Made by a program: the position numbers and the translations under genes. 64,000 nt of DNA. Origin: Alloactinosynnema sp. L-07. GTDB lineage: Bacteria; Actinomycetota; Actinomycetes; Mycobacteriales; Pseudonocardiaceae. The DNA lies in the NCBI RefSeq assembly GCF_900070365.1, contig NZ_LN850107.1:1674001-1738000 (forward strand), read 5' to 3'. Position 1 is the stretch's first letter. Every line of letters starts with the position of its first letter. The notes below the pieces were generated by a model. The model was not told the DNA's origin. It ran no database searches and worked only from the letters and a program-made list of their open reading frames with translations. This document shows, one piece after another, positions 36,299 through 51,200 of this stretch.

Positions 36299-39200
36299 GC
36301 GGCTCGGCGATCGAGGACATCCTTCCGCTGTCCCCGTTGCAGCAGGGTCTGCTGTTCCACTCCACGCTCGACGACGACGGCACCGACGTCTACATCGCCC
36401 AGCTCGTGATCGACCTGGACGGGCCGTTCGACGCCGCCAGGATGCGCCGCGCCGTCGCGGCCCTGGTGCACCGGCACACGGCGCTGCGCAGCGCGTTCGT
36501 GCGCGATGTCGGCGACCCGGTCCAGGTCGTGCTCAGCGACGTCGACGTGCCGTGGACCGAGGTCGACGTCACCGGGGACGAGGCCCGTGCCGCGGCGATC
36601 GTCGAGACCGACCGGCGCACGCGCTTCGACCTCGCCGAACCGCCGCTGCTGCGCGCGATGGTGTTGCGGCTCGCGCCCGAGCACCACCGGCTCGTCCTGA
36701 CCAATCACCACATCGTCATGGACGGCTGGTCGACTCCGCTGCTGATGCGGGACCTGTTCGCCCTCTACGCCGCCGACGGCTCGGTCGCCGCGCTGCCCGC
36801 CGCGCGGCCGTTCCGCGACCACCTCGCCTGGCTGTCCACTCAGGACCACGCGGCCTCCCTGGACGCCTGGCGGCACGCGCTGGACGGGGTGGCGGAATCC
36901 ACCCTGCTCGTCCCCGCCGCGCACGGCCTGCCCGCCGCGCTGCCCGCCGAGGTCGTCGCGAACCTGCCCGCCGACCTCGCCGCGGCGCTGGCCGACCGCG
37001 CCCGCGCGCTGGGCGTCACGATCAACACCCTCGTGCAGCTGTCCTGGGCGGTGCTCGTCGGGCAGTCGACGGGCCGCGACGACGTGGTCTTCGGCGCGAC
37101 GGTGTCCGGCCGCCCGGCGGACCTGGCCGGTGTCGAGAGCATGGTCGGGCTGTTCATCAACACGATCCCCGTGCGCGTACGGGTGCGGCCCGCCGAGACC
37201 ATCGCCGACCTCGCGTGCAGGCTCCAGGCCGACCAGGCCGACCTGCTCGAACACCAGCACGTCGGCCTCGTCGACACCCAGCGGGCCGCCACCTCGTGGA
37301 CCGGGACCGGCGAGCTGTTCGACAGCCTCGTCGTGTTCGAGTCCTTCCCGTTCGACACCGCCGCCATCGACAGCGCCATCGCGGCGGGCGGGCTGCGGGC
37401 GCGTCGTCCCAGCAGGCCGATCTCCACCCACTACCCGGTGACCCTCATGGTCATGCCGTCCGGTGGCGCGCTGGAGTTCACCCTCAAGTACCGCGCCGAC
37501 GTCGTGGGCGAGGCCGGGGCACTGCGGCTGCTCGACCGGCTGCGGCGCGTCCTGACGGCCGTGGCGACCGATCCCGAGCGGCCGGTGGCCACGATCGACA
37601 TGCTGTCGCCGGAGGAGTCCGCCGCACTGCGCGACCGCGCACTGCCCGCCGCACTCGACGTCCCCGGCGTCACCCTCGTCGACCTCGTCGACGCCCGGAT
37701 CACCGCCACCCCCGACGCGGTCGCCGTCGTGTCGGACGAGGCGACGCTGACCTACGCCGAACTCGACGCGCGCGCCGACGCGCTGGCAGGCGCGCTCATC
37801 ACCCACGGCGCGGGACCGGGTGACCTCGTCGCCATCGCGCTGCCGAGGTCGGCCGACCTCGCCGTCGCCGCGCTCGCCATCCTCAGGACCGGTGCGGGCT
37901 ACCTGCCGATCGACCCCGACTACCCGGCCGACCGCATCCGGTTCGTCCTCGACGACGCCAAGCCCGTCGCCGTCGTCGCGCACACCGAACTCGACCCGCG
38001 CGTCCCCACCGTCAGCCCGGACGGACACGGCGGCTCCGGTCCGCGCCACCGCCCGCGCCCCGACGACACCGCCTATGTGATCTACACGTCCGGCTCGACG
38101 GGGCTGCCCAAGGGCACGATCGTCGCGCACCGCGCGGTGGTCGCCCTGTTCACCGCGGCCCGCGCGCACTTCACCTTCGGCGCCGACGACGTGTGGACCC
38201 TGTTCCACTCGTTCGCCTTCGACTTCTCCGTCTGGGAGCTGTGGGGGCCGCTGATCCACGGCGGCACGCTCGTCGTCGTGCCGCACGAGGTGTCCCGCTC
38301 GCCAGAGGACTTCCTAGCCCTGCTCGAACGGCACCGGGTCACCGTGCTCAACCAGACCCCTTCGGCGTTCTACCAGCTGGCCGCCGCCGACACCGGCCGA
38401 CCGCTCGCCCTGCGCGTGGTCGTGTTCGGCGGGGAGGCGCTGGACCCGGCGCGGCTGTCGGACTGGCGGGACCGCCGCCCGGACGGGCCCGCGCTGGTGA
38501 ACATGTACGGCATCACCGAGACCACGGTCCACGTCACCTACCGGCTCCTCGACGACGCCGCGCTCGCCGACCGGGCCAGCGTCATCGGCGACGGCCTGCC
38601 CGGCTTCGCCGTGCACCTGCTCGACGGCGCGCTGCGCCCGGTGCCTGACGGCGTGCCGGGGGAGCTGTACCTCGGCGGGCCGCAGGTCGCGCTCGGCTAC
38701 CACGGCAGGCCGGGGCTGACCGCGTCCCGGTTCGTCGCCGACCCCTTCGGCGCACCCGGGCAGCGGCTCTACCGCTCCGGCGACGTCGCCCGCCGCACCC
38801 CGGCCGGGGAACTGGAATTCGTCGGCCGCGCCGACGACCAGGTCAAGATCCGGGGCTTCCGCATCGAACCCGCCGAGGTCGAGTCCGTGCTCGCCCGCAC
38901 GCCGGGGGCGACCGGGGCCGCGGTCGTCGTGCGCACGGACGGTCCGTCCGGCGCCTACCTCGCCGCCTACGTGACCGGCGCGACCGCGGACGCCGCCCGC
39001 GCGCACGCGGTGGCGACCCTGCCCGCGCACATGGTCCCGTCCGCGATCACCGAACTCGACACGCTCCCGTTGACGGTCAACGGCAAGCTCGACCGGTCCG
39101 CGCTGCCCGCCCCCGCGGTCGAGGTGACCGCGGGCCGAGCCCCGAGCGATGATGTCGAACGGCTCCTGGCCGAGCTGTTCGCCCAGTTGCTCGGCCGCGA

Positions 39201-42200
39201 GTCGGTCGGCGTGGACGACTCGTTCTTCGAGTTGGGCGGCGACAGCATCGTCGCGATCCAGCTCGTCGGCCGCGCGCGGGCGGCGGGGCTCGCGCTCTCG
39301 CCGAGGCAGGTCTTCGAGCTGCGCACAGTCGCCGAACTCGCCGCGTCGGCCCGCCCGGCTACCGAGCCGGAGGTGACCGCCGAGTCTGACGCGGTCGGCG
39401 AGATCGGCCTGACGCCGATCATGCGCGCGTTCCTGAGCCGTGGCGGGCCGTTCGAGCGGTTCTCCCAGGCGGTGTTCGTACCCACCGACGCGGGCCTGCC
39501 CGACGCGACCCGCGCGCTGCGGACCCTGCTCGACCACCACGACATGCTGCGTGCCGTCATGTCCGACACCGACACAGGTCCGCGGCTGGAGGTGCGCCCG
39601 ACGGGATCGGTCCGCGCCGAGGACATGATCACCACCGCCACGGCGTCCATCGCCGAGGAGCACGCCGCCGCGGTCGCCCGACTCGGCCGCGCCTCGGGTG
39701 TCCTCGTCCAGGCGACGCTGTTCGCCGGGCACGGGGCCCTGCTGACCTTCCACCACATCGCCACCGACGGATACGCCTGCCGCGTCCTCGCCGAGGACTT
39801 CGCGACCGCGCTCGCGGGCGAGCCGCTGCCGCCCGTGCGCACCTCGTTCCGCGCCTGGGCCGATGAACTGGACACAGTGGACCGGAGCGCCGAACTGGCG
39901 CTGTGGCGCGAGATCGTCGACGGCGACGACCCGGTGTTGGGCGCCCGCCGCCTCGACCCGGCGCGCGACACCCGCGCCACGGTCCAGGAGACGGCGATCA
40001 CTGTCCCGCTCCCGCCGCTGGACGCGGTGACCGCGAGGTTCCACGCCGCGCCCGAGGAGATCCTGCTCGCCGCGCTGGGCCTGGCCGTCGCGCGGTGGCG
40101 GTCGGTGGCGGCCACCGTGGTCGCCATCGAGGCCCACGGCCGTGAGCAGCACGTCGTCCCCGGCGCCGACCTGTCCCGCACGGTCGGCTGGTTCAACACC
40201 CAGTACCCGGTCCGGCTCGACGTGTCCGGTGTCGACCTGGCCGAGGCGTTCGCCGGGGGCGACGCCGCGGCGACCGCCGTCAAGCGGATCAAGGAACACG
40301 TGCGGCGCGTCCCGGACCGCGGCATCGGCTATGGCCTGCTCAGGTTCCGCGACGGTGCCCTCCCCGCGACACCTGAACCGCAGATCCTGGTCAACTACCT
40401 GGGTCGCACCGAGACACCCGCCGAGGATCCGCTCGGCTTCCACGCGATCTCCTTCGGCGGCGTCGCACCCGCCGCCGACCCGGACCTGCCCGCGGGCGCT
40501 GCGCTGGTCGCGAACATCGCGATCACGCCCGGCGCGGAGCTGTCGCTCTCGCTGCGCTATCCGGCCGCGCTGTTCAGCGGTGACGACGTGGCCGACCTCG
40601 CCTCGCTGTGGGTCCAGGCGCTGACCGCCATCGCCGACCACGTCCGCAAGGGCGGTGCGGGCGGACGAACCCCGGCCGACCTGCCGTTGGTGACGGTCAC
40701 GCAGGACGACGTCGAACGCTGGGAGGGCCGCTACCCGGCGCTGGCGGACGTGCTTCCGCTGTCCCCGCTGCAAGAGGGTCTGCTGTTCCACGCCCGCTTC
40801 GACGCCGACGCGGTGGACTTCTACTCAGTGCAGCTCGTCGTCGACCTGCGCGGCCCGCTCGACCTCGACCGGCTCCGGACCGCCGCGACCGACCTGGTCG
40901 ACCGGCACCCGGTGCTGCGCACGGCGTTCGCCGACGACGGCGACGACCCGGTCCAGATCGTCCTCGCCACCGCCGAGCCCAAGATCACCGTGCTCGACCT
41001 GCCCGACACCGACGCGCTCGCGGAGTTCCTCGACGCCGATCGGCGCACCGGGTTCGACCTCGCCGCCCCGCCGCTGCTGCGCCTGACGCTCGTGCGGCTG
41101 GGGGAGCGGGAACACCGGCTCGTCGTCACCAACCACCATCTCGTCCTCGACGGATGGTCCACCCCGCTGGTGGTCCGCGACCTGTTCGCGCTCTACGAGT
41201 CGACCACCGCGCTCGACCGGCCTCGACCGTATCGGGACTTCATCGCCTGGCTGTCGCGCCGCGACCGCCAGGAGTCCCTGGCCGCCTGGGCGGACGTGCT
41301 CGCCGGACTGGACGAGGCGACGCTGCTCGCGGGCCCGGACCAGGCCGACGGGTCGGTGCTGCCCGCCGAGGTGATCGACGTCGTTCCCGGCGACCTGTCC
41401 GCGCGGCTGTCCGCCGCCGCGCGCACCAGCGGTGTCACGCTCAACACGCTGCTCAGCGCGGCGTGGGGGATCGTGCTCGGTCACCTGACCGGCCGCACCG
41501 ACGTGGCCTTCGGGATCACCGTGTCGGGACGCCCGCCGGAGCTGACCGGTGTGGAGTCGATGGTCGGGCTGTTCATCAACACCGTGCCGGTCCGGGTCCG
41601 CTGGTCGCCCGCCGACACGGTCCGCGCCGTGCTCGACCGGCTTCAGGCCGCGCAGACGGCGGTCCTGGAACACCAGCATCTCGGGCTCACCGACGTGCAG
41701 AGCGTCACCTCGGTCGACGCGGGCAGGCTGTTCGACACCCTGATGGTGTTCGAGACGTTCCCGCTGGACCACGCCGGACTGCTCGACCCGGCCCGCAACG
41801 GCGGCCTCACCGCCGAGGTCGGCTGGTCCCGCGGCTACACCCACTACCCGATGACGCTCATGCTGATGCCAGACGACGACGTCCTGCGCATCAAGCTGGA
41901 GTACCGCACCGACTTGTTCGACCAGCCGACCGTGCGGGCGATCCTGGACAAGGTCTTCACGGCGCTGACCGCGATGGCCGACCGGCCGGACGCCGCCATC
42001 GCCGCGGTCGACCTGCTCGACCCGGCCGACCGCGCGCTCGCCGTCGACCAGCCCACCGACACTGTCGATACCGGGGACCGGCTGATCCCCGACCTGCTCG
42101 ACCACGACCCGGCCGCCGTGGCCGTCGTGTGCGACGGGACGCACCTGACCTTCGGCGAACTGGGCTCCCGCTCCGACGAGCTCGCCGCGCACCTGACCTC

Positions 42201-45200
42201 GCTCGGCGTCGGGCCCGAGGTCCCGGTCGCCGTCGTGCTCCCGCGGTCGGTCGACGTCATCGTCGCCATGGTCGCGGTGTGGAAGGCGGGCGGCGTCGTC
42301 GTGCCCGTCGACCCGCGCTACCCGGCTGAGCGGATCGCGACGGTCCTGGCCGAGTCGGCCCCCGCCGCTGCCATCACGACCAGGGACGACCTCGCCATCC
42401 CGGCCGTGTCACCCGATCCCGCGACCTGGACCGGTGCCGCCACTCCCACGGGGCCTGCCGGTCCCGACTCGGCCGCCTACATCGTGTTCACCTCCGGATC
42501 GTCGGGCACGCCCAAGGGCGTCGTCGCGACGCACGGTGGTGTCGTCAATCTCGCGCTGGCGCACCGTCGCGCCGTGATGGACCCGCTCGGACGGACCGTC
42601 CGGGTGCTCAACTCACTGTCGTTCGCCTTCGACGGGTCGGTCGACCCGCTGGTGTGGATGCTGGCCGGGCACGAGATGCACGTGCTCCCGGACCGGTTGA
42701 TGGGCGACTCCGCCGGGATCGTGGCGTACACGCGCGAACACCGCGTCGACTTCCTCGACGTCCCGCCGTCGCTGCTGGAACTGCTGGTGGCCGACGGTCT
42801 GCTTGACGGCGACCACCGGCCATCGGTCGTGGCGACCGGCGCCGAGGCGGTGGGATCGGCGCTGTGGACCACGCTGGCGAACGCGGATCCGCTCGCGCTC
42901 AACTTCTACGGCCCGACCGAATGCACCGTCGACGCGCTGTGGACCCCGATCACCGCCGACGCCGGGCCGCACATCGGCCGCCCGGTCGCCGCGGCCACCG
43001 CCTACGTCCTGGACTCCGCGCTGCGGCCGGTGCCGTCCGGCGTGCCGGGTGAGCTGTACGTCGGTGGCGCGGGTGTCGCCCGCGGCTACGCGGGCAGGCC
43101 GGGTGAGACCGCGTCGCGCTTCGTCGCCGACCCGTTCGGCCCGGCCGGAGCCCGGCTCTACCGCACCGGTGACCTCGTCCGCAGGACCGCGACCGGGACC
43201 GTGGAGTTCCTGGGCCGCATCGATGACCAGGTGAAGATCCGCGGCCACCGGGTCGAACCGGGTGAGGTCGAGGCCGTCCTCACCGCCCTGCCGGGCGTCG
43301 GCCAGGCGGCCGTGATCGCCAGGACCGACGGCCGAGGCACCCGGCTGGTCGCCTACGTCACCGGTACCTTGTCCATCGAGGATCTCCGCGCGGACTTGGT
43401 CCGCCGCCTTCCCGACCACCTGGTCCCGGCCGCGGTCGTCGTCCTCGACGCGTTCCCCACGCTGCCCAACGGCAAGCTCGACCGTCGGGCACTGCCCGCC
43501 CCCGAGTACACCGCGACGTCGTCGCGTGCCCCTCGCGCCGGGACCGAGGAGCGCCTGTGCGCGCTGTTCGCCGACGTCCTCGGACTGCCCGCGGTCGGCG
43601 TGGAGGACTCGTTCTTCGCCCTCGGCGGCCACTCGCTGCTGGCGACCCGGCTGATCTCGCGCGTCCGGGCCGAGTTCGGTGGCGACCTGTCCATCCGCGC
43701 GGTGTTCGACCACCCGCGGGTCGCCGACCTCGCCGCCCACGTCGACTCCAGTTCTCCCGCCGCCGCGCCGGGGTTGACCCCCATGCGGCGACCTCGACAC
43801 GTGCCGCTGTCCCCGGCTCAGCGCAGGCTGTGGTTCCTGCACCGGCTCGACGGCCCGTCGGCCACCTACAACCTGCCCTTCGCGGCCCGCCTCACCGGTC
43901 CGCTTGACGTGCCCGCGCTGCGCGCGGCCGTCACCGACGTCGCCGCCCGGCACGAGAGCCTCCGGACGACCTTCCCCGAGGTGGACGGCACCCCCGAACA
44001 GCACGTGCACAACACAGTGACGGTGCCGTTCGAGGAGGTCGCGACGACCGAGGCCGCGTTGCCCGCCGACCTCGCCGCCGTCGCGTTGCGCCCGATCGCG
44101 CTGGAGACGGAGATCCCGATCCGGGTGACGCTGCTGCGCGTCGCCGCGGACGACCACGTCCTGTCGCTGGTCGTGCACCACATCGCGGGTGACGACTGGT
44201 CCACCGGGCCGCTGCTGCGCGACCTGTCGACCGCCTACGCGGCCCGCAGGCTGGGTCAGTCTCCACAGTGGACGAAGCTGCCCGTCCAGTACGTCGACTA
44301 CACGCTGTGGCAGCGCGATCTCCTCGGCGCCGCCGCCGACCCGGGCAGCCTGCTCGCCCGCCAGGTGCGGCACTGGGCGGACACGCTCGCCGGGCTACCC
44401 GACGCGATCGCCCTGCCGACCGACCGTCCCCGGTCGAGCCGCTCGGGCACTCCGGGTGGGCGCGTGCGGTCGGTGGTCCCGGCAGGCACGACGGCCAGGC
44501 TGCGGGCGTTGCTGGCTGACACCGGGGCGAGCGAGCTCATGCTCGCCCACACCGCCGTGGCGATGCTGCTGGGCAAGCTCGGTGCGGGGGCGGACATCCC
44601 GCTCGGCGCGCTCGTCTCCGGCCGGTCGGATGCCGCGCTGGACCAGTTGGTCGGCTTCTTCGTCAACACCGTCGTCCTGCGGGTCGACCTGAGCGGCGAC
44701 CCGACCCCGCGCGAGATCGTGCGTCGGGTCCGCGCGACCGCGCTCGACGCGTACGCGCACGCCGACGCGCCCTTCGACAGTGTGGTCGAGGCGGTCAACC
44801 CCGACCGGTCGGCGAGCCATCCGCTGTTCCAGACCCTGGTCGACTACTGGAACCCGGGGGCGGCCGACGCAGACTTGCACGGTCTCAACGGCCTCACCGC
44901 GTCACCGATCGACGCCGCCGGTACGGCACCGGCCAAGTTCGACCTCGCCTTCACCTTCACCGCGGACCACGACGGCACGTGGCGGGCGTCGCTGGAGTAC
45001 GACGGCGACCTGTTCGACCCGGCCACCGCCGAGAGCCTCCTCGACCGGCTCGGCCGGGTCCTCGACGCCCTCGCCGACCGGCCGGACCAGCCGTTGTCCA
45101 CAGTGGACCTTCTGGGCTCGGGCGAGCGGCGGGTCCTGCTGGAAGACTGGAACCCGACGGCGGTCGACCGTCCGAACCGGACAGTGGTGGACCTGTTCGC

Positions 45201-48200
45201 CGAGCAGGTCGCCAAGACACCGGACACCGTGGCAGTCACGTGCGGGACCGACGCCATGACCTTCGCCGAGGTGGACCGACGCGCCGACGCGCTCGCCGGG
45301 CACCTCGCCGCGCGCGGCGTCGCCCCCGAGGTCCGGGTCGGCATCGCCCTGCCCCGTTCGGTCGATGTCGTCGTGGCGCTGCTCGCCGTCTGGAAGGCAG
45401 GCGGCGTCGCGGTCCCCGTCGACCCGCGGCACCCGGCCGACCGGGTCGCGGCCATCCTCGCCGACGCGGCCCCAGCGCTGGTGATCACCACCAGGTCGGC
45501 GGGAATCGCGGGACCGGTCGTGGCCATGGACGAGCCGTGGTCCGAGTCGGCCATCCCGACCCGGCCGCTGCCCGCCTCGGCCGCCTACATCGTGTTCACC
45601 TCCGGCTCGACCGGCCGCCCCAAGGGCGTGATCGTCACCCACGATGCCGTGGTGAACCTGGCCACCGCCCACCGCGAAGCTCTCATGGGTTCGCCGAACC
45701 GCCCGCTGCACGTGCTCAACATGATGTCCTTCGCGTTCGACGCGACATTCGATCCGCTGATGTGGATGCTCGCCGGACACACCATGCGCGTCCTGCCCGA
45801 CGCGCTGATGGGGGACTCGGCGGCGATCGTCGACCACGTGCGCGAACACGGTGTCGACTACGTCGACGCGCCGCCGTCGCTGCTGGAACTGCTCGTCGCC
45901 GACGGACTTCTCGACAACCCGCCCGCGATGATCGCCACCGGCGCCGAGGCGGTCGGGTCGACGCTGTGGGACCGGTTGGCGACCACGCCCGGCGTGACGG
46001 CGATCAACTTCTACGGCCCGACCGAGTGCACTGTGGACGCGTTGTGGACGCCGATCACCGCCGACGCCGCGCCGCACATCGGCCGCCCCCTGGCCAATGC
46101 CCGGTGCTATGTGCTCGACGGCGCCCTGTCGCCGGTGCCGGTCGGAGTGCCGGGGGAGCTGTACGTCGCCGGTGCCGGACTCGCCCGCGGCTACGCCGAG
46201 CGGCCCGGTGACACCGCCGCGCGGTTCGTGGCCGACCCGTTCGGTCCGCCCGGTTCGCGGCTCTATCGCACTGGCGACCTGGTCCGATGGCGGCACAACG
46301 GCACGGTGGAGTTCCTCGGCCGGGTCGACGACCAGGTCAAGATCCGCGGCTACCGCGTCGAACCCGGCGAGGTCGAGGCGGCCCTGACCGCCTTCCCCGA
46401 GGTCGTCCAGGCCGCCGTGGTCGCGCGGACGGACGCGGGCGTCACCCGACTCGTCGGCTACGTCACCGGTCTCGGTGTCGACCCCGCGCACCTGCGGGAG
46501 GAACTGGCAAAGTCGCTGCCCGACTACCTGGTGCCCGCCGTGATCGTCGTCCTCGACGCGCTGCCGAGCACGCCCAACGGCAAACTCGACCGCCGTGCCC
46601 TGCCCGCGCCGGAGTTCACCGCGGGCGGGACCGCGCCGCGCACCGACGCCGAGCGGCTCGTTGCCACGCTGTTCGGCGAGGTGCTGGGTGTCAAGGACGT
46701 CGGTGTCGACGACTCGTTCTTCGCTTTGGGCGGCCACTCCCTGCTGGCCGCGCGGCTGATCTCGCGCCTGCGCGCCGAGCACGGCGGCGACCTGTCGATG
46801 CGGACCGTGTTCGACACCCCGACCGTCGGAGGGCTCGCCGCGCGCCTGGACACCGAGCCCCGCCGCGCCCGGACCCCGCTGACGCGCCGGGAACGCCCGG
46901 CGCGGGTGCCGCTGTCACCCGCCCAGTCGCGCCTGTGGTTCCTGCACCGCCTGGACGGCCCGACGGCCACCTACAACGTCCCGTACGTCACGCGCCTGCG
47001 CGGACCGCTCGACGTCGCCGCGCTGCGGGACGCCCTGCACGACGTGGTCGACCGGCACGAGACGCTGCGCACCGTCTACCCCGACGACGCGGGCACCCCG
47101 TACCAGCGGGTGCTGGACGAGGTGACCGTCCCGTTCGACGTGCTCGACGCGGGTGACCCCGTCGAGTTCGTCAGCCGACCGTTCGCGCTCGACACCGAGC
47201 CGCCGATCCGGGCGGCGCTGTTCGGCTCCGCGCCGGACGACCATGTGTTCGCGCTTGTCGTGCACCACATCGCCGGGGACGACTGGTCGACCGGCCCGCT
47301 GCTCGGGGACCTGGCGACCGCGTACACCGCCCGCCGCGACGGGCACGCCCCGAACTGGGCGCCGCTGCCGGTGCAGTACATCGACCACACCCTCTGGCGG
47401 CGCGACCTCCTCGGCGACGCGACCGACCCCGACAGCGACCTGTCGGCCAAGCTGCGCTGGTGGGGCGAGACGCTGGCCGGGCTGCCGGAGGCCGTCGCGC
47501 TGCCGACCGACCGGCCGCGGTCGGCGCACGCGGGGGAACGTGGCGGCGCGGTCCGGTTCACCGTGCCCGCCGACGTCGTGACCGGCCTGCGCGCGATCGG
47601 CCGGGAGTGCGGCGCGACGGACTTCATGACCATCCAGTCCGGGGTGGCCGCACTGCTGCACAAACTCGGCGCGGGTACCGACATCCCGCTCGGCGCGCTG
47701 GTCGCGGGCCGCGACGACGCCGCCGTGCACGATCTGGTCGGGTTCTTCGTCAACACCGTCGTCCTGCGCGTCGACCTCGACGGGGACCCGACGGCGCGCG
47801 AACTCCTCGACCGCGTCCGGGAAACCGCGCTGGGTGCCTACGCCAACGCGGACGCGCCCTTCGACCGGGTGGTCGACGCCGTCAACCCCGAACGGGTCGC
47901 CGGGAGGCACCCGCTGTTCCAGACGATGGTCGACTTCCGGGCCGCCGACACCGGCGGCGCGGGCCTGCCCGACGTGACGGCGACACCGGTCGGCGGCTCG
48001 CAGGACACAGGCGCGAAGTTCGACCTGGCGGTCAACCTCACCCCGCGGCCGGACGGTTCCTTCGACGGATCGGTCGAGTACGACGCCGACCTGTTCGACG
48101 AGTCCTCTGTGGACGTCCTGGCGGAAAGGCTGGTCCGCGTGCTGCGGACCATCGCCACCGCACCGGACACCCGCCTGTCCCGGATCGACGTGCTCGATCC

Positions 48201-51200
48201 CGCCGAGCGGGACCAGCTGATCAGCGGCTGGAACGACACGGCCGCGCCCATCCCCGACACGTCCGTGCCCGCCCTGTTCGCCGAGCAGGCGCGACGGACG
48301 CCCGACGCGCTCGCCTTGGTCGACGGCGAACGGCGCCTCACCTACGCCGAACTCGACCGGCGGGCCGAGGTCGTCGCCCGCGTGCTGACCGCGCGCGGCA
48401 TCGGCCAGGAGGACATCGTCGGCGTGCACGTCGACCGCTCCGCGGAACTGGTCGCCGCGCTCATCGGCATCCAACGCGTCGGCGCCGCGTTCGTCCCGCT
48501 GGAACCGGCGTGGCCCGCCCGGCGGATCGCCGACGTGCACCGCACGGCGCGGCTGGCCGCGGTGATCAGCGCGACCGGCGACGGGCTGCCCGTCCTCGAC
48601 GTGCCGGTGCTGGTCGGCGACCTCGCCGATCCCGGAACCCCCGCCGCGGTGGCGCGGGCGCACCCGGACGGTCTGGCCTACGTCATCTACACGTCGGGCT
48701 CGACGGGCACGCCCAAGGGCGCGATGATCTGCCACCAGGCGATCGCGGCGCGACTGCTGTGGCAGCGGGAGATGCTCGGGTTCGGACCGGGCGACGCCGC
48801 GCTGTTCAAGGCGCCCCTCGGGTTCGACATCTCGATCAACGAGATCTTCCTGCCGCTGGTGACCGGCGCGACGCTGGTCGTGGCCGAACCGGGTGGCGAA
48901 CGCGATGTCGAATACCTGCTGCGGCTGATCACCCGCCACCGCGTCAGCTTCACCTACCTCGTCGCCTCGATGCTGGACATGCTCCTGCAGCTACCGGGGG
49001 TCGAGGAGGTCCGCGACTCGCTCAAGCACGTGTGGTGCGGCGGCGAGGCGCTGACCCCGGAACTGTTCGCGCGGTTCCGGGCCACGCTGAGCGGCGCGAT
49101 GTACCACGGATATGGGCCCGCAGAGGCGACCATCGGAGTCAGTCACGAGTTCTACCGCGGCGACGAGGGCAGGCACGGCATCAGCATCGGCCGCCCCAAC
49201 CCGAATACCCGCATCCACGTGCTCGACGCCGCCATGAACCCGGTCCCGGTCGGTGTGCAGGGCGAGCTGTACACCGGCGGTCTCCCGCTGGGCCGCGGCT
49301 ATGTCGGTGACCCCGGCCAGACCGCAGCCCGGTTCGTGGCCGACCCATGGACCCCGGGGCAGCGGCTCTACCGCACCGGCGACCTCGCCCGGTGGACGCC
49401 GGACGGCAGGCTGGAGTTCCTCGGTCGGGTCGACCACCAGGTCAAGATCCGCGGCATGCGGGTCGAACTCCAGGAGATCGAGGCCGCGCTGGGCGAACAC
49501 GACGCGGTCCGCCAGGCGGTCGTGACCACCGTCCGCGGACCAGGCGGCGCGGTCGTCCTGGCGGGCTACCTGGTCCTGCACACCGGGCGGCACGTGGACG
49601 GATTGACCGAGTGGTTGGGCACGAGGCTGCCCGAGCACATGGTGCCCACCGCGATCACCGTGCTGGACGCGTTCCCGCTGATGCCGTCCGGCAAGGTCGA
49701 CCGCCGGGCGCTCCCCGCGCCCGACCTGACCTCCGACGCCCCCGCCCGGACCCCGGTGACCGTGACCGAGCGGGTGCTCTGTTCGGTCTTCGCCGACGTT
49801 CTCGATCGCGACCGGGTGGCACCGGACGACTCGTTCTTCGCCTTGGGTGGAGACAGCATCATGTCGATCCGGGTCGTGGCGAAAGCCCGCGCGGCCGGAC
49901 TCCAGGTCTCGCCGCGCGACGTGTTCGAGCAGCGCACCCCGGCGGCGCTCGCCGTGGTCGCGGACTCCCGCTCGGAGACGAGCGCGCCCGTCCGGCTCGA
50001 CGGCGCGGGCGACATCCCGCTGACCCCGCTGATGCGCGAGGTGCTGGCGCGCGACGGGCTCCGGCGGCGTTTCGCCCAGTCCGCCGTCGTGGCGGCTCCG
50101 CCCGAACTCGACATCTCCCGGCTGGTCGAGGCGGTGGACCTGCTGCTGCGCACGCACGACATCCTTCGGGCGACGATCACCCGCGGCGAGAGCTGGACGA
50201 TGGCGGTCCCGCCGTACCGGCCGACCGCGGCGACGATCGTCCGATCGGTTCCCGCGTCCAGTGACGTGCGGGCCGAACTCGACGCCGCCGCCGACCGGCT
50301 CGACCCGGAGAACGGGGTCATGCTCCAAGTCGTGGTCGTCGAGGGCGGACCCATCCTCCTCGTCGCGCACCACCTCGTCGTCGACGGCGTGTCCTGGCGC
50401 GTCCTGCTGCCCGAACTGGAGCAGGCCTACCGCACCGCGGCGTTGCCCTCGACCGCGACCTCGTTCCGCCACTGGGCGCACGGCCTGGTGACCGCTGCCG
50501 GTGAGCCCGCCCGGGTCGCCGAACTGGCGCACTGGCGGTCCGCCGTCGGACCGGTCCTGGGCGATCGGCCGCTCGACCCCGCCCAGGACACCGTCGCCGC
50601 GCTGCGATCAGTGCGCGTGGAGCTGCCGACCGACGTCACCCAAGCCGTGCTCACCTCCGTACCCGAGGCGTTCTACGCGGGCGTCGAGGACATCCTCATC
50701 GGCGCGCTGGCCGTGGCGGTCACCGCGACGACCGGGACCTCCGCGGTCCTGGTCGATCTCGAAGGACACGGCCGCGAGGAAGACGTCGTCCCCGGCTCCG
50801 ACCTGTCCCGCACGGTCGGCTGGTTCACCACGCGCTATCCGGTACTGCTGGATCTGTCCGAAGTGGACATCGCTGGGGCGCTCGCGGGCGGGGCCGACGC
50901 GGGGGCCGCGGTGAAGGTGGCCAAGGAGGCCCTGCGCGCCGCGCCCGACCGCGGCATCGGCCACGGCTTGCTGCGGCACCTCAACCCGGACACCGCCGCG
51001 GAGCTGACCGGACCGACCGGGTCGATCCTGGTCAATTACCTCGGCCGCTACGGCGCGGGCGGGCGGTCGGGTCCGTGGACCCAGTCGGCCGAGTACGCCG
51101 ACGTGGCGGGAGTGGCCGACCCCGACGCGCCCGCGTCGGCGAGCCTGGAGGTCACCGCGCTGACCGAGGACACCGCAGCGGGTCCGATCCTGCGGGCCAC

